DNA of 44,295 nucleotides, from positions 1 through 44,295 of the forward strand of contig NZ_AFWF01000046.1 of assembly GCF_000222605.1 (NCBI RefSeq), in the 5' to 3' direction. Shown piece after piece: positions 33,888 to 42,538 of this stretch. The DNA comes from Vibrio ichthyoenteri ATCC 700023 (lineage in GTDB: Bacteria; Pseudomonadota; Gammaproteobacteria; Enterobacterales; Vibrionaceae). Each line of letters opens with the position of its first letter. Position 1 is the first letter of the stretch. Below the pieces are notes generated by a model. It searched no databases. It was not told the origin of the DNA and saw only the letters and a program-made list of their open reading frames with translations. Position numbers and translations under genes: made by a program.

Positions 33888-34349
33888 ATGAAGTTCAAAA
33901 TTGCCGATAAATTCGTCAAATATAAATATCGTGGTCCACTTTTTATCGCGCTACTATGGCCGGCACTGATTTCCGCTGGGTCATTGCTACTTGGCGGAAC
34001 CATTCCTCTGGAACCTGTTTTCTACGCGTTCTGTTTTTCTTGCTTTGCCGCTTTGCTTAATTTTCGTGGTGGTCATGCCTTTAGAAAGTATGCCGCGCAA
34101 CATAACGTAGAAATCACCCCTCAAGGGATGATTTCTCATGAACCTGATACCACAGAAACGATGCCATGGGGTAACGTAAAAAACGTTATCGTCAAAGGTT
34201 CTGCGCAAAGGATCAAATCGTTAAAATTACTCACTAATAATGGTGCGAGTGCCGATCTATCTCGATACGCAGATCTGGAGTTGCTATGCACAGAGTTAGA
34301 AAAATACGTCGCCGCCGAACAATGGCAATATCGTGGATACAAAAAATGA
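33888..34349 (+). CDS. Two-TM membrane protein with a PH-like tail
   Basis: 153 residues. Two hydrophobic segments (PLFIALLWPALISAGSLLLG, VFYAFCFSCFAALL) are followed by a cytosolic beta-rich region, VEITPQGMISHEPDTTETMPW then GNVKNVIV, similar in look to YcxB-like bacterial PH domains. The stop overlaps the next ATG (ATGA), so translation is coupled to a second membrane protein. Confidence 0.65.
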   Translation: MKFKIADKFVKYKYRGPLFIALLWPALISAGSLLLGGTIPLEPVFYAFCFSCFAALLNFRGGHAFRKYAAQHNVEITPQGMISHEPDTTETMPWGNVKNVIVKGSAQRIKSLKLLTNNGASADLSRYADLELLCTELEKYVAAEQWQYRGYKK

Positions 34350-34735
34350 ATAAGGTTGGATTAATCAGTTACTGGCTTGTTTGCCTATATGTTATTTCGC
34401 AACTGGCGTTGATGAATGAATGGCTCATCTTTGTTGATCTATTGTCATTGACCACGGTTTTAGCTCCGACTATTGCAGCCTGGTTTGTCAGGAATAATTG
34501 CTCAGCAAGTGACCGCGTAACTTTATGTGTTAAGGTTTGCTGGTTCAGTGGTGGCTTGATGTTCGTTTATGGCCTGATTTCACTGCTGAGTAACTTCCAC
34601 AATGATGCCATTGCAATGGCTGCGGGCTTGGGCGTTGCGCTGATCCCTATTATTTACGCCATGGTGATAAGTTTACTGCTGGCGCCATTCACGTTCCATT
34701 CTTGTCATTCTGTGGCGGGTAAACAGGTCGATTAA
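34346..34735 (+). CDS. Small membrane protein
   Basis: 129 residues from MNKVGLISYWLVCLYV, chosen at the ATGA overlap with the preceding gene rather than the longer frame that starts inside it. Four hydrophobic segments. No family recognised; Cys-containing end FHSCHSVAGKQVD. Confidence 0.65.
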   Translation: MNKVGLISYWLVCLYVISQLALMNEWLIFVDLLSLTTVLAPTIAAWFVRNNCSASDRVTLCVKVCWFSGGLMFVYGLISLLSNFHNDAIAMAAGLGVALIPIIYAMVISLLLAPFTFHSCHSVAGKQVD

Positions 34736-34744
34736 GGAAAATTG

Positions 34745-35086
34745 ATGTCTGAATCTCAGGGGATAATAGAATTTCTCGCTATGTCAGGTCTCTTGCATAT
34801 CTTGGCGATTCTTGTGCTGTTGGTTGTTATTGTCATTGTTGTGGTCATCGCCATTTATGTGTCGTCAAAATCCAGTAGTAAAAGAGAGATAGTCACGGAT
34901 GGAGGTGTTAAGCAGAAGGTGATTGAGACGAATTCTATTAAAGGCCAAGAGTTCATGAGATTGGCTAGCTACTATGACCCTAAGTTGCCACAACGAGCGT
35001 GTGTGAGTTGTGCCTGTACGATTAGAAAGGGTAAAGCCGTCTGTGCTCAATGTGGCGCTTTATCTGTCGCGCAGCGCTCATCATGA
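34745..35086 (+). CDS. Single-TM protein with C-terminal zinc-ribbon
   Basis: 113 residues from ATG 34745 with AAGGAAA upstream. One strongly hydrophobic segment (LLHILAILVLLVVIVIVVVIAIYV) and a C-terminal Cys4 cluster in CVSCACTIRKGKAVCAQCG, typical of a zinc-ribbon. Serine- and lysine-rich linker between. The stop overlaps the next ATG (ATGA). Confidence 0.65.
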   Translation: MSESQGIIEFLAMSGLLHILAILVLLVVIVIVVVIAIYVSSKSSSKREIVTDGGVKQKVIETNSIKGQEFMRLASYYDPKLPQRACVSCACTIRKGKAVCAQCGALSVAQRSS

Positions 35087-35583
35087 ATAAATTTCTATCG
35101 CTAGCGCTGTTTATATTTTCTTGTGCCAGCCAAGCCAATGAGTTTGTCGAAAAGCCGATTGAGCATTTTCAGCCGTTAGCCGAATTTGCGAGTGTTGCTG
35201 ATTATGAACGGCCAATTGCTGAGTACGTACAAACTTGCTTAGACAATAGCTTTGGCGGTTCACTGTCACTACGCTGTTTCGTGGCTGATGAGTTGTGGGA
35301 TAAAGAGCTTAATTATTACTACCGATTACTTTATCGAAGTTTAGATTCAGAGGGTAAGGCGGAACTTAAAACCAGTCAGTTAGCTTGGTTAGCCTCACGC
35401 GATCAAAGTATCGAATTTAATCGTCATCTTATCGGTCAGCAATACCCGCAGGCGGGATCTATGTATGTCGCAATTCGTGCACAGGTCGCATCTGATCTAT
35501 TGGCTCCGCTGATTAAGCAACGAGCCTTGTTACTCAAGCAATGGTTAGAAATATTAGAACAGCAGCCTTTCGAGCCGCTGTGA
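35083..35583 (+). CDS. Secreted protein weakly similar to LprI/DUF1311
   Basis: 166 residues from ATG 35083 (ATGA overlap), with signal peptide MNKFLSLALFIFSCASQANE. Mature part: CLDNSFGGSLSLRCFVADELWDKELNYYYRLL, then ELKTSQLAWLASRDQSIEF. The Q-x-x-W-L-x-x-R-D core and the preceding ELNYYY helix match the DUF1311 layout, but the later cysteine motif is missing. Third, divergent member beside 24850 and 28915. Confidence 0.6.
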   Translation: MNKFLSLALFIFSCASQANEFVEKPIEHFQPLAEFASVADYERPIAEYVQTCLDNSFGGSLSLRCFVADELWDKELNYYYRLLYRSLDSEGKAELKTSQLAWLASRDQSIEFNRHLIGQQYPQAGSMYVAIRAQVASDLLAPLIKQRALLLKQWLEILEQQPFEPL

Positions 35584-35614
35584 CGTCATGGATATAATCA
35601 ATTAAGTAGAGAAT

Positions 35615-36049
35615 ATGAAACCTTTTATCCCTCTGATCACTTTTCTTTTTGGATATGTGAGTACCCCCTTACTTGCAAATGACGTGATGACGGACACTCG
35701 TTGCTTTTCATCACCCAACGGTAAGATCAATCTTGAGCTAAAAACCTATCTTGATCGAGACATCGGTTGGGTGGGGGGACAAGTACGCTATAAGCAATCT
35801 GAAAGTCATATTCCATTGGTATACCAAGGAGAAGAGACGATCAATGAAGTTCCGGATAGGCCGTGGGAGTTCAAACATACTTGGTTGGAAATCGTCGACG
35901 GTAAAATCAATGGACGCTATGAGTTCCATAGCCAAGGCGCGGTGGTGTGGAATCTACATTACATCCATAACAGTGGTCGAAATGTCGATCTTTCTAGTCA
36001 GTCTTACAACCTTGATGATAACGGCCAGTGCATTTGGAACCGTAACTAG
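35615..36049 (+). CDS. Secreted hypothetical protein
   Basis: 144 residues. Signal peptide MKPFIPLITFLFGYVSTPLLAN, mature part DVMTDTRCFSSPNGKINLELKT and QVRYKQSESHIPLVYQGEE, with a final Cys (NGQCIWNRN). Beta-rich, probably periplasmic. The front (Cys-x-SPNG-K) is reminiscent of lysozyme-inhibitor-like small exported proteins, but I cannot assign a family. Confidence 0.65.
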   Translation: MKPFIPLITFLFGYVSTPLLANDVMTDTRCFSSPNGKINLELKTYLDRDIGWVGGQVRYKQSESHIPLVYQGEETINEVPDRPWEFKHTWLEIVDGKINGRYEFHSQGAVVWNLHYIHNSGRNVDLSSQSYNLDDNGQCIWNRN

Positions 36050-36110
36050 CAAGCAATGAGCAAAGCGCCGTGATATGAATAATAACAATCGCCATTGAGT
36101 AGGTTAGGTT

Positions 36111-38012
36111 TTGAAAAATATAATAAAGTCACTTTTTAGTCGTTCAGCCGCCGTGAACGAAAATAGCCTAGAAGTTGGGCACCACATGCTGGAAAATAAA
36201 GAAATAGAGCTGCAATATCGTATTCAATCTCAGCGTTTGTATTACGGCGGAACTACGCAATTGCAAATCGTTAAGCAGGACGGCCTTAATAGCGACCTAC
36301 ATAGTCAATTTGAACTGCAAGGCTGTCAACGAGAGGTGGTCTTAACGCAATGGCTGGATAGTCGCCATTTCGTGGCGGTTGATGATACGGGGCGAGTGTA
36401 TATTGCTGCGATTAACGCGCCAGGTAAATTCACGCTAGCACCGATATTTTCATTTGAGGTTTATCCCACCAAAGACGTTTGTTTGCAGGACGGTAAATTG
36501 TACTTAGTGGGCGCAAAGAAGATCGGGCGTCGTCGAGATAGCCTCCTATTCTCTATTGATCTTAGTATCGCGCTAACACAAACATCGGTAGAGCATTTGA
36601 GTGCAGCTCATTTCACCCTTGAGCACTATGAAGTACCTTTCCGCTTTGTTGATGGCAGCATGGTGAATGTTGGTCATGATGAATTTGTTTTCTATCAATT
36701 GGGTAAAAAGCGCACTCATCAACTGGTCAGTTACAATCCAGAGAGTGGTATTGTGGAAACCTATCCGTTAGAAGGTAAACCAGCTCCAGATGAGACGCCT
36801 ATTCGCCATATTTTCTTCCAAGATAAAAAGCATGCTACGTTGATATTAGCCAATGCGGAAACCGTAACGTTAGCCAAAGGTGCTGATGGCGAAGCTAATG
36901 ACGCTGGGCCATGCTTTGATTTTTCGGTGCAATTAATCGATTTCAAGCAGAAGAAAACCGTGTGGAATCGCGTTGTACGCTCATTGAGCGCTGAACAAAT
37001 TTGTGATGAATATGATCGAGAAGAATTGGTTGATTCATTAACTGCAATTGCAGGCGGAGATGCTAGTTCAAGCCATCATGATGGGCTACAAACCTTTATT
37101 GAGTGTTTAACTTCGGCTACGCTAGCAGAAGATGGCCAGAGTATTTGGCTTGGCTGGCAAGATAATAAAATTCAACAGTTCTCGCTCATTGGAGAATGCT
37201 TAACACCGCTCTATTCGTTGACGCGCGCAGGCAGTGAACGTGGTTTAAGCCTATTTGAGCATGAACCAGTGGTGATCCAAGGTCAAATCGACCAACATTT
37301 GATGATTGCCGTTGGTATGGAAGACGATGAGTTTATCTGGCAATGCGATCTTGCTCAGGCGGAGCTTGCTAATACCAATACCAATCAACTGCAATGTGCT
37401 CAATCACAATTAACACTGACCATACCCAACACGATGGGTTGTATTCCTGCTACAAGTGGTCAGGTCGATGTGCCTTGCCAAGACTTTAATGATGACAATG
37501 CGCGTCTAGAGTCGCTGCGAAATCTGCTGGCACTGATGCCATCATGGCAATCTCACTATGAGCAGAACCTGCGGGATAGGCCGTATGCCACATCATTCTA
37601 TGTCGCGTTTAATGGCCAGCAAACTTGTGATGTTGCGATGAAAAGTGAATATGATGTTTTCCCTTATGCGGCTGGCCACGCAGAGGGCGCGGATCTTATT
37701 GCGCAAATTATTGCTCAGTACGCTACTTGGTCATGTGCCGGTGATCTTGTTGGAGCGAAAGGCTATCCCGCATTAGCTGATGCGGTGATGTCTTTGGTCG
37801 ATAAGCGCCAGTATTTACCCGTAATCGCTGACTATTTCTGTGCGATAGGTAGTCGAGAGCCTGTAAACCCTTATCATATTCATCATACGCTGCCAGTGAT
37901 TCGAGAGGTGCACGCCGACACGCCCGAGCTAGCGGCTTTTATGGCTAAAGTTCCGTGGCTTTGGAATGATGAAAGTTTTAGCGTGGCCTATGTCGGCGAT
38001 TACGACGATTAA
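36111..38012 (+). CDS. Large hypothetical protein
   Basis: 633 residues, read from a TTG at 36111. The next in-frame ATG is at residue 26, and a GTAGG-type site is the only ribosome-binding hint, so the start is uncertain. No signal peptide. The first 400 residues alternate short beta segments (TQWLDSRHFVAVDDTGRVYIA, HQLVSYNPESGIVETYPL, GQSIWLGWQDNKIQQF), like propeller blades. The last 200 are mixed helix (ARLESLRNLLALMPSW). Cytosolic by composition. Not recognised. A terminator follows. Confidence 0.7.
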   Translation: MKNIIKSLFSRSAAVNENSLEVGHHMLENKEIELQYRIQSQRLYYGGTTQLQIVKQDGLNSDLHSQFELQGCQREVVLTQWLDSRHFVAVDDTGRVYIAAINAPGKFTLAPIFSFEVYPTKDVCLQDGKLYLVGAKKIGRRRDSLLFSIDLSIALTQTSVEHLSAAHFTLEHYEVPFRFVDGSMVNVGHDEFVFYQLGKKRTHQLVSYNPESGIVETYPLEGKPAPDETPIRHIFFQDKKHATLILANAETVTLAKGADGEANDAGPCFDFSVQLIDFKQKKTVWNRVVRSLSAEQICDEYDREELVDSLTAIAGGDASSSHHDGLQTFIECLTSATLAEDGQSIWLGWQDNKIQQFSLIGECLTPLYSLTRAGSERGLSLFEHEPVVIQGQIDQHLMIAVGMEDDEFIWQCDLAQAELANTNTNQLQCAQSQLTLTIPNTMGCIPATSGQVDVPCQDFNDDNARLESLRNLLALMPSWQSHYEQNLRDRPYATSFYVAFNGQQTCDVAMKSEYDVFPYAAGHAEGADLIAQIIAQYATWSCAGDLVGAKGYPALADAVMSLVDKRQYLPVIADYFCAIGSREPVNPYHIHHTLPVIREVHADTPELAAFMAKVPWLWNDESFSVAYVGDYDD

Positions 38013-38035
38013 GCAACGCTTATCGGTTATCAATA

Positions 38036-38067
38036 CAGGGTGCTGGCTTTCAGCACTCTTTTTTTAT
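38036..38067 (+). terminator. Terminator of the large hypothetical gene
   Basis: Stem GTGCTG/CAGCAC with a GCTTT loop, extended by a G-T pair, followed by seven T's. Confidence 0.82.
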
Positions 38068-38227
38068 GTCTGTTATTATTCTTTCCTACCGCTTAATCTG
38101 CCGTTAAATCGATAAGGATAATCATTCAAATTAAGTTTCAGTTTGCTGGCTTAGCCGCTTGATTTAAGATGCAAATATTGGCATGCCTTTCATGCCGCCC
38201 CATGTTGTATTTATAGGAAGGTGAATG

Positions 38228-38653
38228 ATGAAAAAATATCTTACGGCACTGATGTTAGTGACAGCCCTAACCGGTTGTGATGATGCAAGTAAAGCAATTG
38301 AGCAAGCGCAAGATGCCGCTAATGATGCAGTCGATAGCCTTCAAGAAAAAATTGAGTCGGTCGATCTCGAGGCTTTGAATTTGGATCAGTTTGGTGAAGC
38401 GGCGGACTCTGCAGAAAAGCTGGCAGAATCAGTGCAAGAAGCGTTGACGGTGGATTTTGCAGATCAGCAAGCATTGACTGATGCGAAAGAGCACATCGCC
38501 AATGCATACGCTTGTCTTGTGGATGTGTCGTCAGAATCGACCGCTGAAAAGCTGATGAACAAAGTAATGGAGACCATCAGTAATCAAGAAGCACAATCGT
38601 TGATTGAGCGCAGTATTGATAAGGCTAAAGAAGCACAAGAGTGTGTGATGTAA
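38228..38653 (+). CDS. Small lipoprotein
   Basis: 141 residues from ATG 38228 (an ATG three bases earlier is also possible; AGGAAGG lies upstream). Lipobox LTALTGC with Cys17 of the mature lipoprotein, then DDASKAIEQAQDAANDAV and a long helical, Glu-rich coiled region. Aspartates after the lipidated Cys suggest inner-membrane retention. A second Cys pair (AYACLVD, QECVM) is near the end. No family named. Confidence 0.75.
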   Translation: MKKYLTALMLVTALTGCDDASKAIEQAQDAANDAVDSLQEKIESVDLEALNLDQFGEAADSAEKLAESVQEALTVDFADQQALTDAKEHIANAYACLVDVSSESTAEKLMNKVMETISNQEAQSLIERSIDKAKEAQECVM

Positions 38654-38867
38654 ACACCCTGCGTATTTGCTGCTTCAGCGTTGTTGACTACACTCTCTCA
38701 CTCTAATCACATAGAGCCCTATGCTCATAGAGATTCGTTTATTTGTCGCCTAGTTGTAGTAGCAACTACTTTGGGTGTTGCATGTAAATGATATTAATTG
38801 CTTCAGTGTTGTTGGCGATACTGAAGCTGCCATTACATCCAGATGTTATAGGTAATATCAGCGCATT
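38654..38867. other. Intergenic region
   Basis: About 210 bases between converging genes. No ORF or clear terminator seen. Confidence 0.4.
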
Positions 38868-39143
38868 TTAGCGTCGTTGGCAGGTGGTACATCCCCGACA
38901 GGCTTGCCTTGTGTGCTTGTCTAAGCGTGAGCGCTGAATCTTACAGTAAGCGTTTTTCAACGCGCGGCGTGCGGCAAACCAATCCTCTGGCTTTTGTAAA
39001 ATTAAGTAACCGTTAAAGCGTTTCACTAATTGAGTTCGATATTCATTGATGAACTTGCTGTCATACTCAATCTCGAAATGTTGCAGAGCTTGCTCAATCG
39101 AAGTAAAGCTGGCGATGGTTTTCTGAATTTTCGTTTGGCTCAT
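38868..39143 (-). CDS. NifW-like small protein with C-terminal Cys cluster
   Basis: 91 residues. SFTSIEQALQHFEIEYDSKF, then INEYRTQLVKRFNGYLIL, and further RRALKNAYCKI follow the order of the nitrogenase-stabilising protein NifW (SSAEDFFxxFxVxYDPxVVxxxRLHILxRFxxYL, then LxxAYxxF). The C-terminus ends in CRGCTTCQRR, a Cys-x2-Cys-x2-Cys cluster not part of that family. There are no nif genes in the window, so a different client enzyme is likely. Family call by eye, moderate. Confidence 0.6.
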   Translation of the reverse strand: MSQTKIQKTIASFTSIEQALQHFEIEYDSKFINEYRTQLVKRFNGYLILQKPEDWFAARRALKNAYCKIQRSRLDKHTRQACRGCTTCQRR

Positions 39144-39387
39144 AGTGTAATCTAATGGCTGATGCAGCGAGCAAAGAAACTAGCATAACCTTATTGTACT
39201 TACTTTGATTTTGGTCGCCACATGGAGCCTCAGCTGCCGGGAATTTTTTGTTCGGAAATTGCACTAAAATCATACCTCACAATATGTTACTCCGACTTCT
39301 GTCACATCCTCTTACTTTTCTTTGTGTTATTTACGATATTCAAGCCGGAAACTGTTAGCGCTTTCATACTTCTAAAACATGAATTTA

Positions 39388-39400
39388 TATACACTGTAAA
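39388..39400. promoter_or_regulatory. Degenerate parS2-like palindrome
   Basis: TATACACTGTAAA differs from TTTACANTGTAAA by one base. It lies 27 bases before the DUF342 gene, where it could also be part of a promoter. Confidence 0.35.
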
Positions 39401-39426
39401 AGAGTTTTTACCAAGGTAGACAAACC

Positions 39427-41103
39427 ATGTGGAAAGATATCGTCTCATTGTCTGACGATAAGCAAAAGGTTACGGCACGCTTACCCAAAGAGATTGAGTT
39501 GAAGCGTGATTTTAACCAGAGCGGGCTATCAAACGTTTTATCCAATCTCAATGCTGGAGCTTATTTCGTTCTAGAAGAAGAGGTAATGCGTTTTCTTTCT
39601 CTTGCTAAAGAAGGGAAGTCAGAAGCTTTTCACGGGATTGTGATTGCGGAAGTGCGTAATGCAACGGTCGAAGTCTTGGTAACCGAAAACGACATGCTGG
39701 CCAGCATGGTGGTAACTGGTGCTTATGGAGGCAAATCTCTACAAGGTCCACAAGTGATTCACGCCCTAGCGCGCGCCTCAGTGACCAAAGGCATAAATAA
39801 GTTAGCCTTGAAAAAGGTCATGATGGTCAGTCAGCAACTCCCCCCTGGTAAACAATTCACTCAACCTGTCGCAACAGGCAAAAAGCCAATTGAAGGCAAA
39901 GATGCCAAATTTGTTGCACTCGTCAAAGACGTATCCAAGCAAGTTCTCGCCCCGGTTGAAGATGAAACGGGCAAAGTTGATATGCTTAATTTGGGGGAGA
40001 CCATCAATGTAGCGGCTGGCCAATCGTTAATGCGCCGGGTTGCGCCAACGTTGGGTATACCGGGCTTAACCGTGCAAGGAAAGGTGCTAACGGCAGGTGA
40101 CGGGAAAGATGCGCCCCTCAAAGAGGGGAAAGGCACCGTCATTTCAGCCAGTGATCCGGACGTCCTAGTGGCGGCGGTGTCAGGAATGCCTATTCTGCAC
40201 GCTTCCAGTGTCGATGTTGATGAAGTGCTGGTGGTACAAACCATAGGGGTGGCGACGGGCCACGTTAAGTTTAAAGGCAATGTTATCGTACGCGGTAATA
40301 TCGAATCTGACATGATTGTGCGGGCAACTGGCAATATTACCGTTGCCGGTTTTATTGAGTCGGCAGATGTTCAGGCTCAGGGTGATATCGAAGTTGCCAA
40401 AGGCATCATTGGTCACAATGTGTCGGATAACCAATTCAAATCGTGTTTGCTGAAAGCGGGTGGCTCAATCAAAGCCAACTATGCACAATTTAGTGAGTTG
40501 CAGGCTGGTAATGATATTAATCTAACCATTCATTGCATGAACAATGAAGTGCGCTGTGGTAACAATTTAACCGTCAGTGATGAAGCCAAACGTCAAGGTA
40601 CATTGAGCGGTGGTCGAGCTAAAGTAGGCGGCAGAATCACTTGTGTGAATTTGGGGGTCGAAGGTGATACCGCAACATTCATACATGCTTTTGCTCGTTA
40701 TAAAATGCATAAAGAACGTCAGAGCAAATACAAAGAGCATTACCAACTTGCGCAAGAAACTGCGATGGATGTGGTGCGCAAAGAATTGGAATTTAAGAAA
40801 CGCCCGAAAGCGGATCGTAGCGAAGAAGAGCAAGATCAAATTGATCAACGTAAAGTCGCGGCAAATGCCAATCTGGAAAAAATCAAACAAGCACGTGATA
40901 ACCATCAAGAGGAATTTAATCGTCTGTTAGAAGAGAATTTCGTGGAAGTGACCAACAAGGTTTACTCTCACGTGACGATTCAATTTGGTGAAGAAAAAGT
41001 GACGACGAAACGATCACATGGCGCGAGTTTTTTCCGTTTCAATCAATTTGAAATTCGCTGTTCAGCTACGCTAGACGAAGAGGCGCTATCCGAAGACTTC
41101 TAG
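39427..41103 (+). CDS. DUF342/FapA family polymerising-fold protein
   Basis: 558 residues. An N-terminal region (1-100) is followed by a DUF342 domain with repeated glycine-turn beta segments (GNVIVRGNIESDMIVRATGNI, QGDIEVAKGIIG, AGGSIKANYAQFSELQAGNDI), which form a beta-helix. A helical coiled segment (about 430-500) and a beta tail end the protein. Similar to the Vibrio 'flagellar assembly protein A' family; a flagellar role is not proved. Monocistronic with a strong terminator. A one-mismatch parS2 word precedes its start. Confidence 0.85.
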   Translation: MWKDIVSLSDDKQKVTARLPKEIELKRDFNQSGLSNVLSNLNAGAYFVLEEEVMRFLSLAKEGKSEAFHGIVIAEVRNATVEVLVTENDMLASMVVTGAYGGKSLQGPQVIHALARASVTKGINKLALKKVMMVSQQLPPGKQFTQPVATGKKPIEGKDAKFVALVKDVSKQVLAPVEDETGKVDMLNLGETINVAAGQSLMRRVAPTLGIPGLTVQGKVLTAGDGKDAPLKEGKGTVISASDPDVLVAAVSGMPILHASSVDVDEVLVVQTIGVATGHVKFKGNVIVRGNIESDMIVRATGNITVAGFIESADVQAQGDIEVAKGIIGHNVSDNQFKSCLLKAGGSIKANYAQFSELQAGNDINLTIHCMNNEVRCGNNLTVSDEAKRQGTLSGGRAKVGGRITCVNLGVEGDTATFIHAFARYKMHKERQSKYKEHYQLAQETAMDVVRKELEFKKRPKADRSEEEQDQIDQRKVAANANLEKIKQARDNHQEEFNRLLEENFVEVTNKVYSHVTIQFGEEKVTTKRSHGASFFRFNQFEIRCSATLDEEALSEDF

Positions 41104-41130
41104 CGCTTATACCATTCTCACCATCCCTCA

Positions 41131-41159
41131 AACTCTCGCATTATGCGAGAGTTTTTTCA
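41131..41159 (+). terminator. Terminator of the DUF342 gene
   Basis: AACTCTCGCA / TGCGAGAGTT stem, TTA loop, then a T-run. Confidence 0.92.
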
Positions 41160-41807
41160 TCTGCGATGTCTTGCAAAATTAAACCAACGGTTCGCTGCGC
41201 GGGCTAGAAATCACAATGCAGATCAATGAAATTGCGCTGTTACTTATCTCAATATCTAACGGTTTTAAGCCGTTATTACATTTCCTTGTTAAGGCAAACC
41301 CATGCAAATAGTCGACTAGCAGACCTAAGGCATTATAACGTGCTGAACAGTCGAGATTTAAAGATGCAATGATCATCTCAAACCGTTGGCTGAAGATAGG
41401 TGCTGGCCCCTGCGCATCCATGGATAATCGTGTCTCTAAAAGCCCTCAATAGCGTTGGATCAGCAAAAGGTAACACTTGGCTAGTTTTGATTTTTCCTAT
41501 TCTTACGAGAGAAGAAACGAGGCCATTCAGTTGTCATAATGCGATACAGTTCATTTAGATCGATATAAAACACTATTAATTGGAGATTGTGACTAACTTA
41601 ATGGGTTGTATCTGTATTTAGGTGATATTTTAGGCTTTAAAATCGGTTTTAGGTGGCGCTTTTGTCGCACGAATCAAGCAGATCAGTGTTTTTAATCATT
41701 CTCACAGTGTAAGAAATGAATGGGTTTATTGTTTATAGTTTCTCATTATTTAGGAATACAATTTGCGCAACTCTTCAATGAAAAGATAAAACATAAGTGT
41801 GAACTCG
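41160..41807. other. Gene-poor stretch before the IclR gene
   Basis: A minus-strand frame of 80 codons at 41179-41421 lacks a ribosome-binding site and family, and a 30-codon minus frame at 41481-41573 has protein-like composition. The rest is AT-rich sequence that probably contains the iclR-type promoter. Confidence 0.4.
41481..41573 (-). pseudogene. Very short coding-like frame, possibly a remnant
   Basis: The minus frame from GTG reads VFYIDLNELYRIMTTEWPRF and then FSRKNRKNQN before TAG. The aromatic and basic pattern looks like real protein. There is no ribosome-binding site at the GTG, so it is either a small protein starting at an internal ATG or the tail of a lost gene. Confidence 0.3.
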
Positions 41808-42533
41808 ATGAAGCAGAATTCAGGGCAGGTTAACGAAAAGCTATTGCAGCTTTTGATGCAAGTTGCGGTTAACGAAGAACCAGTAACGGCAAAAACGCTT
41901 AGTGAGCAACTAGGAACACCGATCAGTAGTCTGTATCGCCACCTGAAGTTGCTTAAAGAGTGGAACTTGATCGAAGAAAGTCCAAGTGACAAAACCTTGA
42001 TCATCGGTCCGGCGGCGTTGCTGCTTATGCGCAGTTATGAGACGAGTCAGCACGATTTGGATTCGGTAGACGCGGTACTTAATCGCCTGCAAAAACAGAC
42101 GAGTGAAATGGCCGCTTATATGGTTCCTGTGGGCTATAGAGCTCTATGTGTGAGTCGTAAAGAAAGCATGCAAGCATTGCGCTGTAGTTATGTGCAAGGT
42201 CAAAGCCAACCTTTGCTGAGGGGAGCCTCTTCAAAAGTGATGTTGGCCTTTATGCCTGCGCAACGCCGCGAGAAAATTTTACGCTACTTTGGCGAAGCTC
42301 ATCGGATTAACGAGTGGCAACAGGAGCTTGATGTTATACGTTCGCAAGGCTATGCGATCAGTACATCAGAAATTGATCCGGGCGTATCCGGTATTAGTGC
42401 TCCTGTAATGAAAGGATCGAAGTTAATTGGAGCGATTTCCGTCATGGCACCAGCACACCGTGTGCTGCAAAACCAACAACGGATCATCCTTCATGTGCTT
42501 CAAGCGGCAAGGGCTCTTCCTCCAGAAAGGTGA
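41808..42533 (+). CDS. IclR-family transcriptional regulator
   Basis: 241 residues from ATG 41808; a GTG three codons upstream is possible. An N-terminal winged helix (KLLQLLMQVAVNEEPVTAKTLSEQ and SSLYRHLKLLKEWNLI) is followed by an effector domain (about 85-240) with SGISAPVMKGSKLIGAISVMAP, the IclR ligand-pocket motif. Its stop overlaps the next gene's start region, so it is co-transcribed with the ureohydrolase-like protein, which is probably part of the same regulatory or metabolic unit. Effector unknown. Confidence 0.9.
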   Translation: MKQNSGQVNEKLLQLLMQVAVNEEPVTAKTLSEQLGTPISSLYRHLKLLKEWNLIEESPSDKTLIIGPAALLLMRSYETSQHDLDSVDAVLNRLQKQTSEMAAYMVPVGYRALCVSRKESMQALRCSYVQGQSQPLLRGASSKVMLAFMPAQRREKILRYFGEAHRINEWQQELDVIRSQGYAISTSEIDPGVSGISAPVMKGSKLIGAISVMAPAHRVLQNQQRIILHVLQAARALPPER

Positions 42534-42538
42534 TTGAT

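Noticed and set aside
23696-36049. Superintegron cassette array
   Set aside because: Genes are small and mixed, as in a cassette array, but I see no repeated attC/VCR-like inverted elements between them, and several neighbours overlap by ATGA.
41179-41421. Minus-strand frame of 80 codons near the DUF342 terminator
   Set aside because: No ribosome-binding site, no recognisable domain; not strong enough to call a gene, so it is mentioned only in the intergenic entry.
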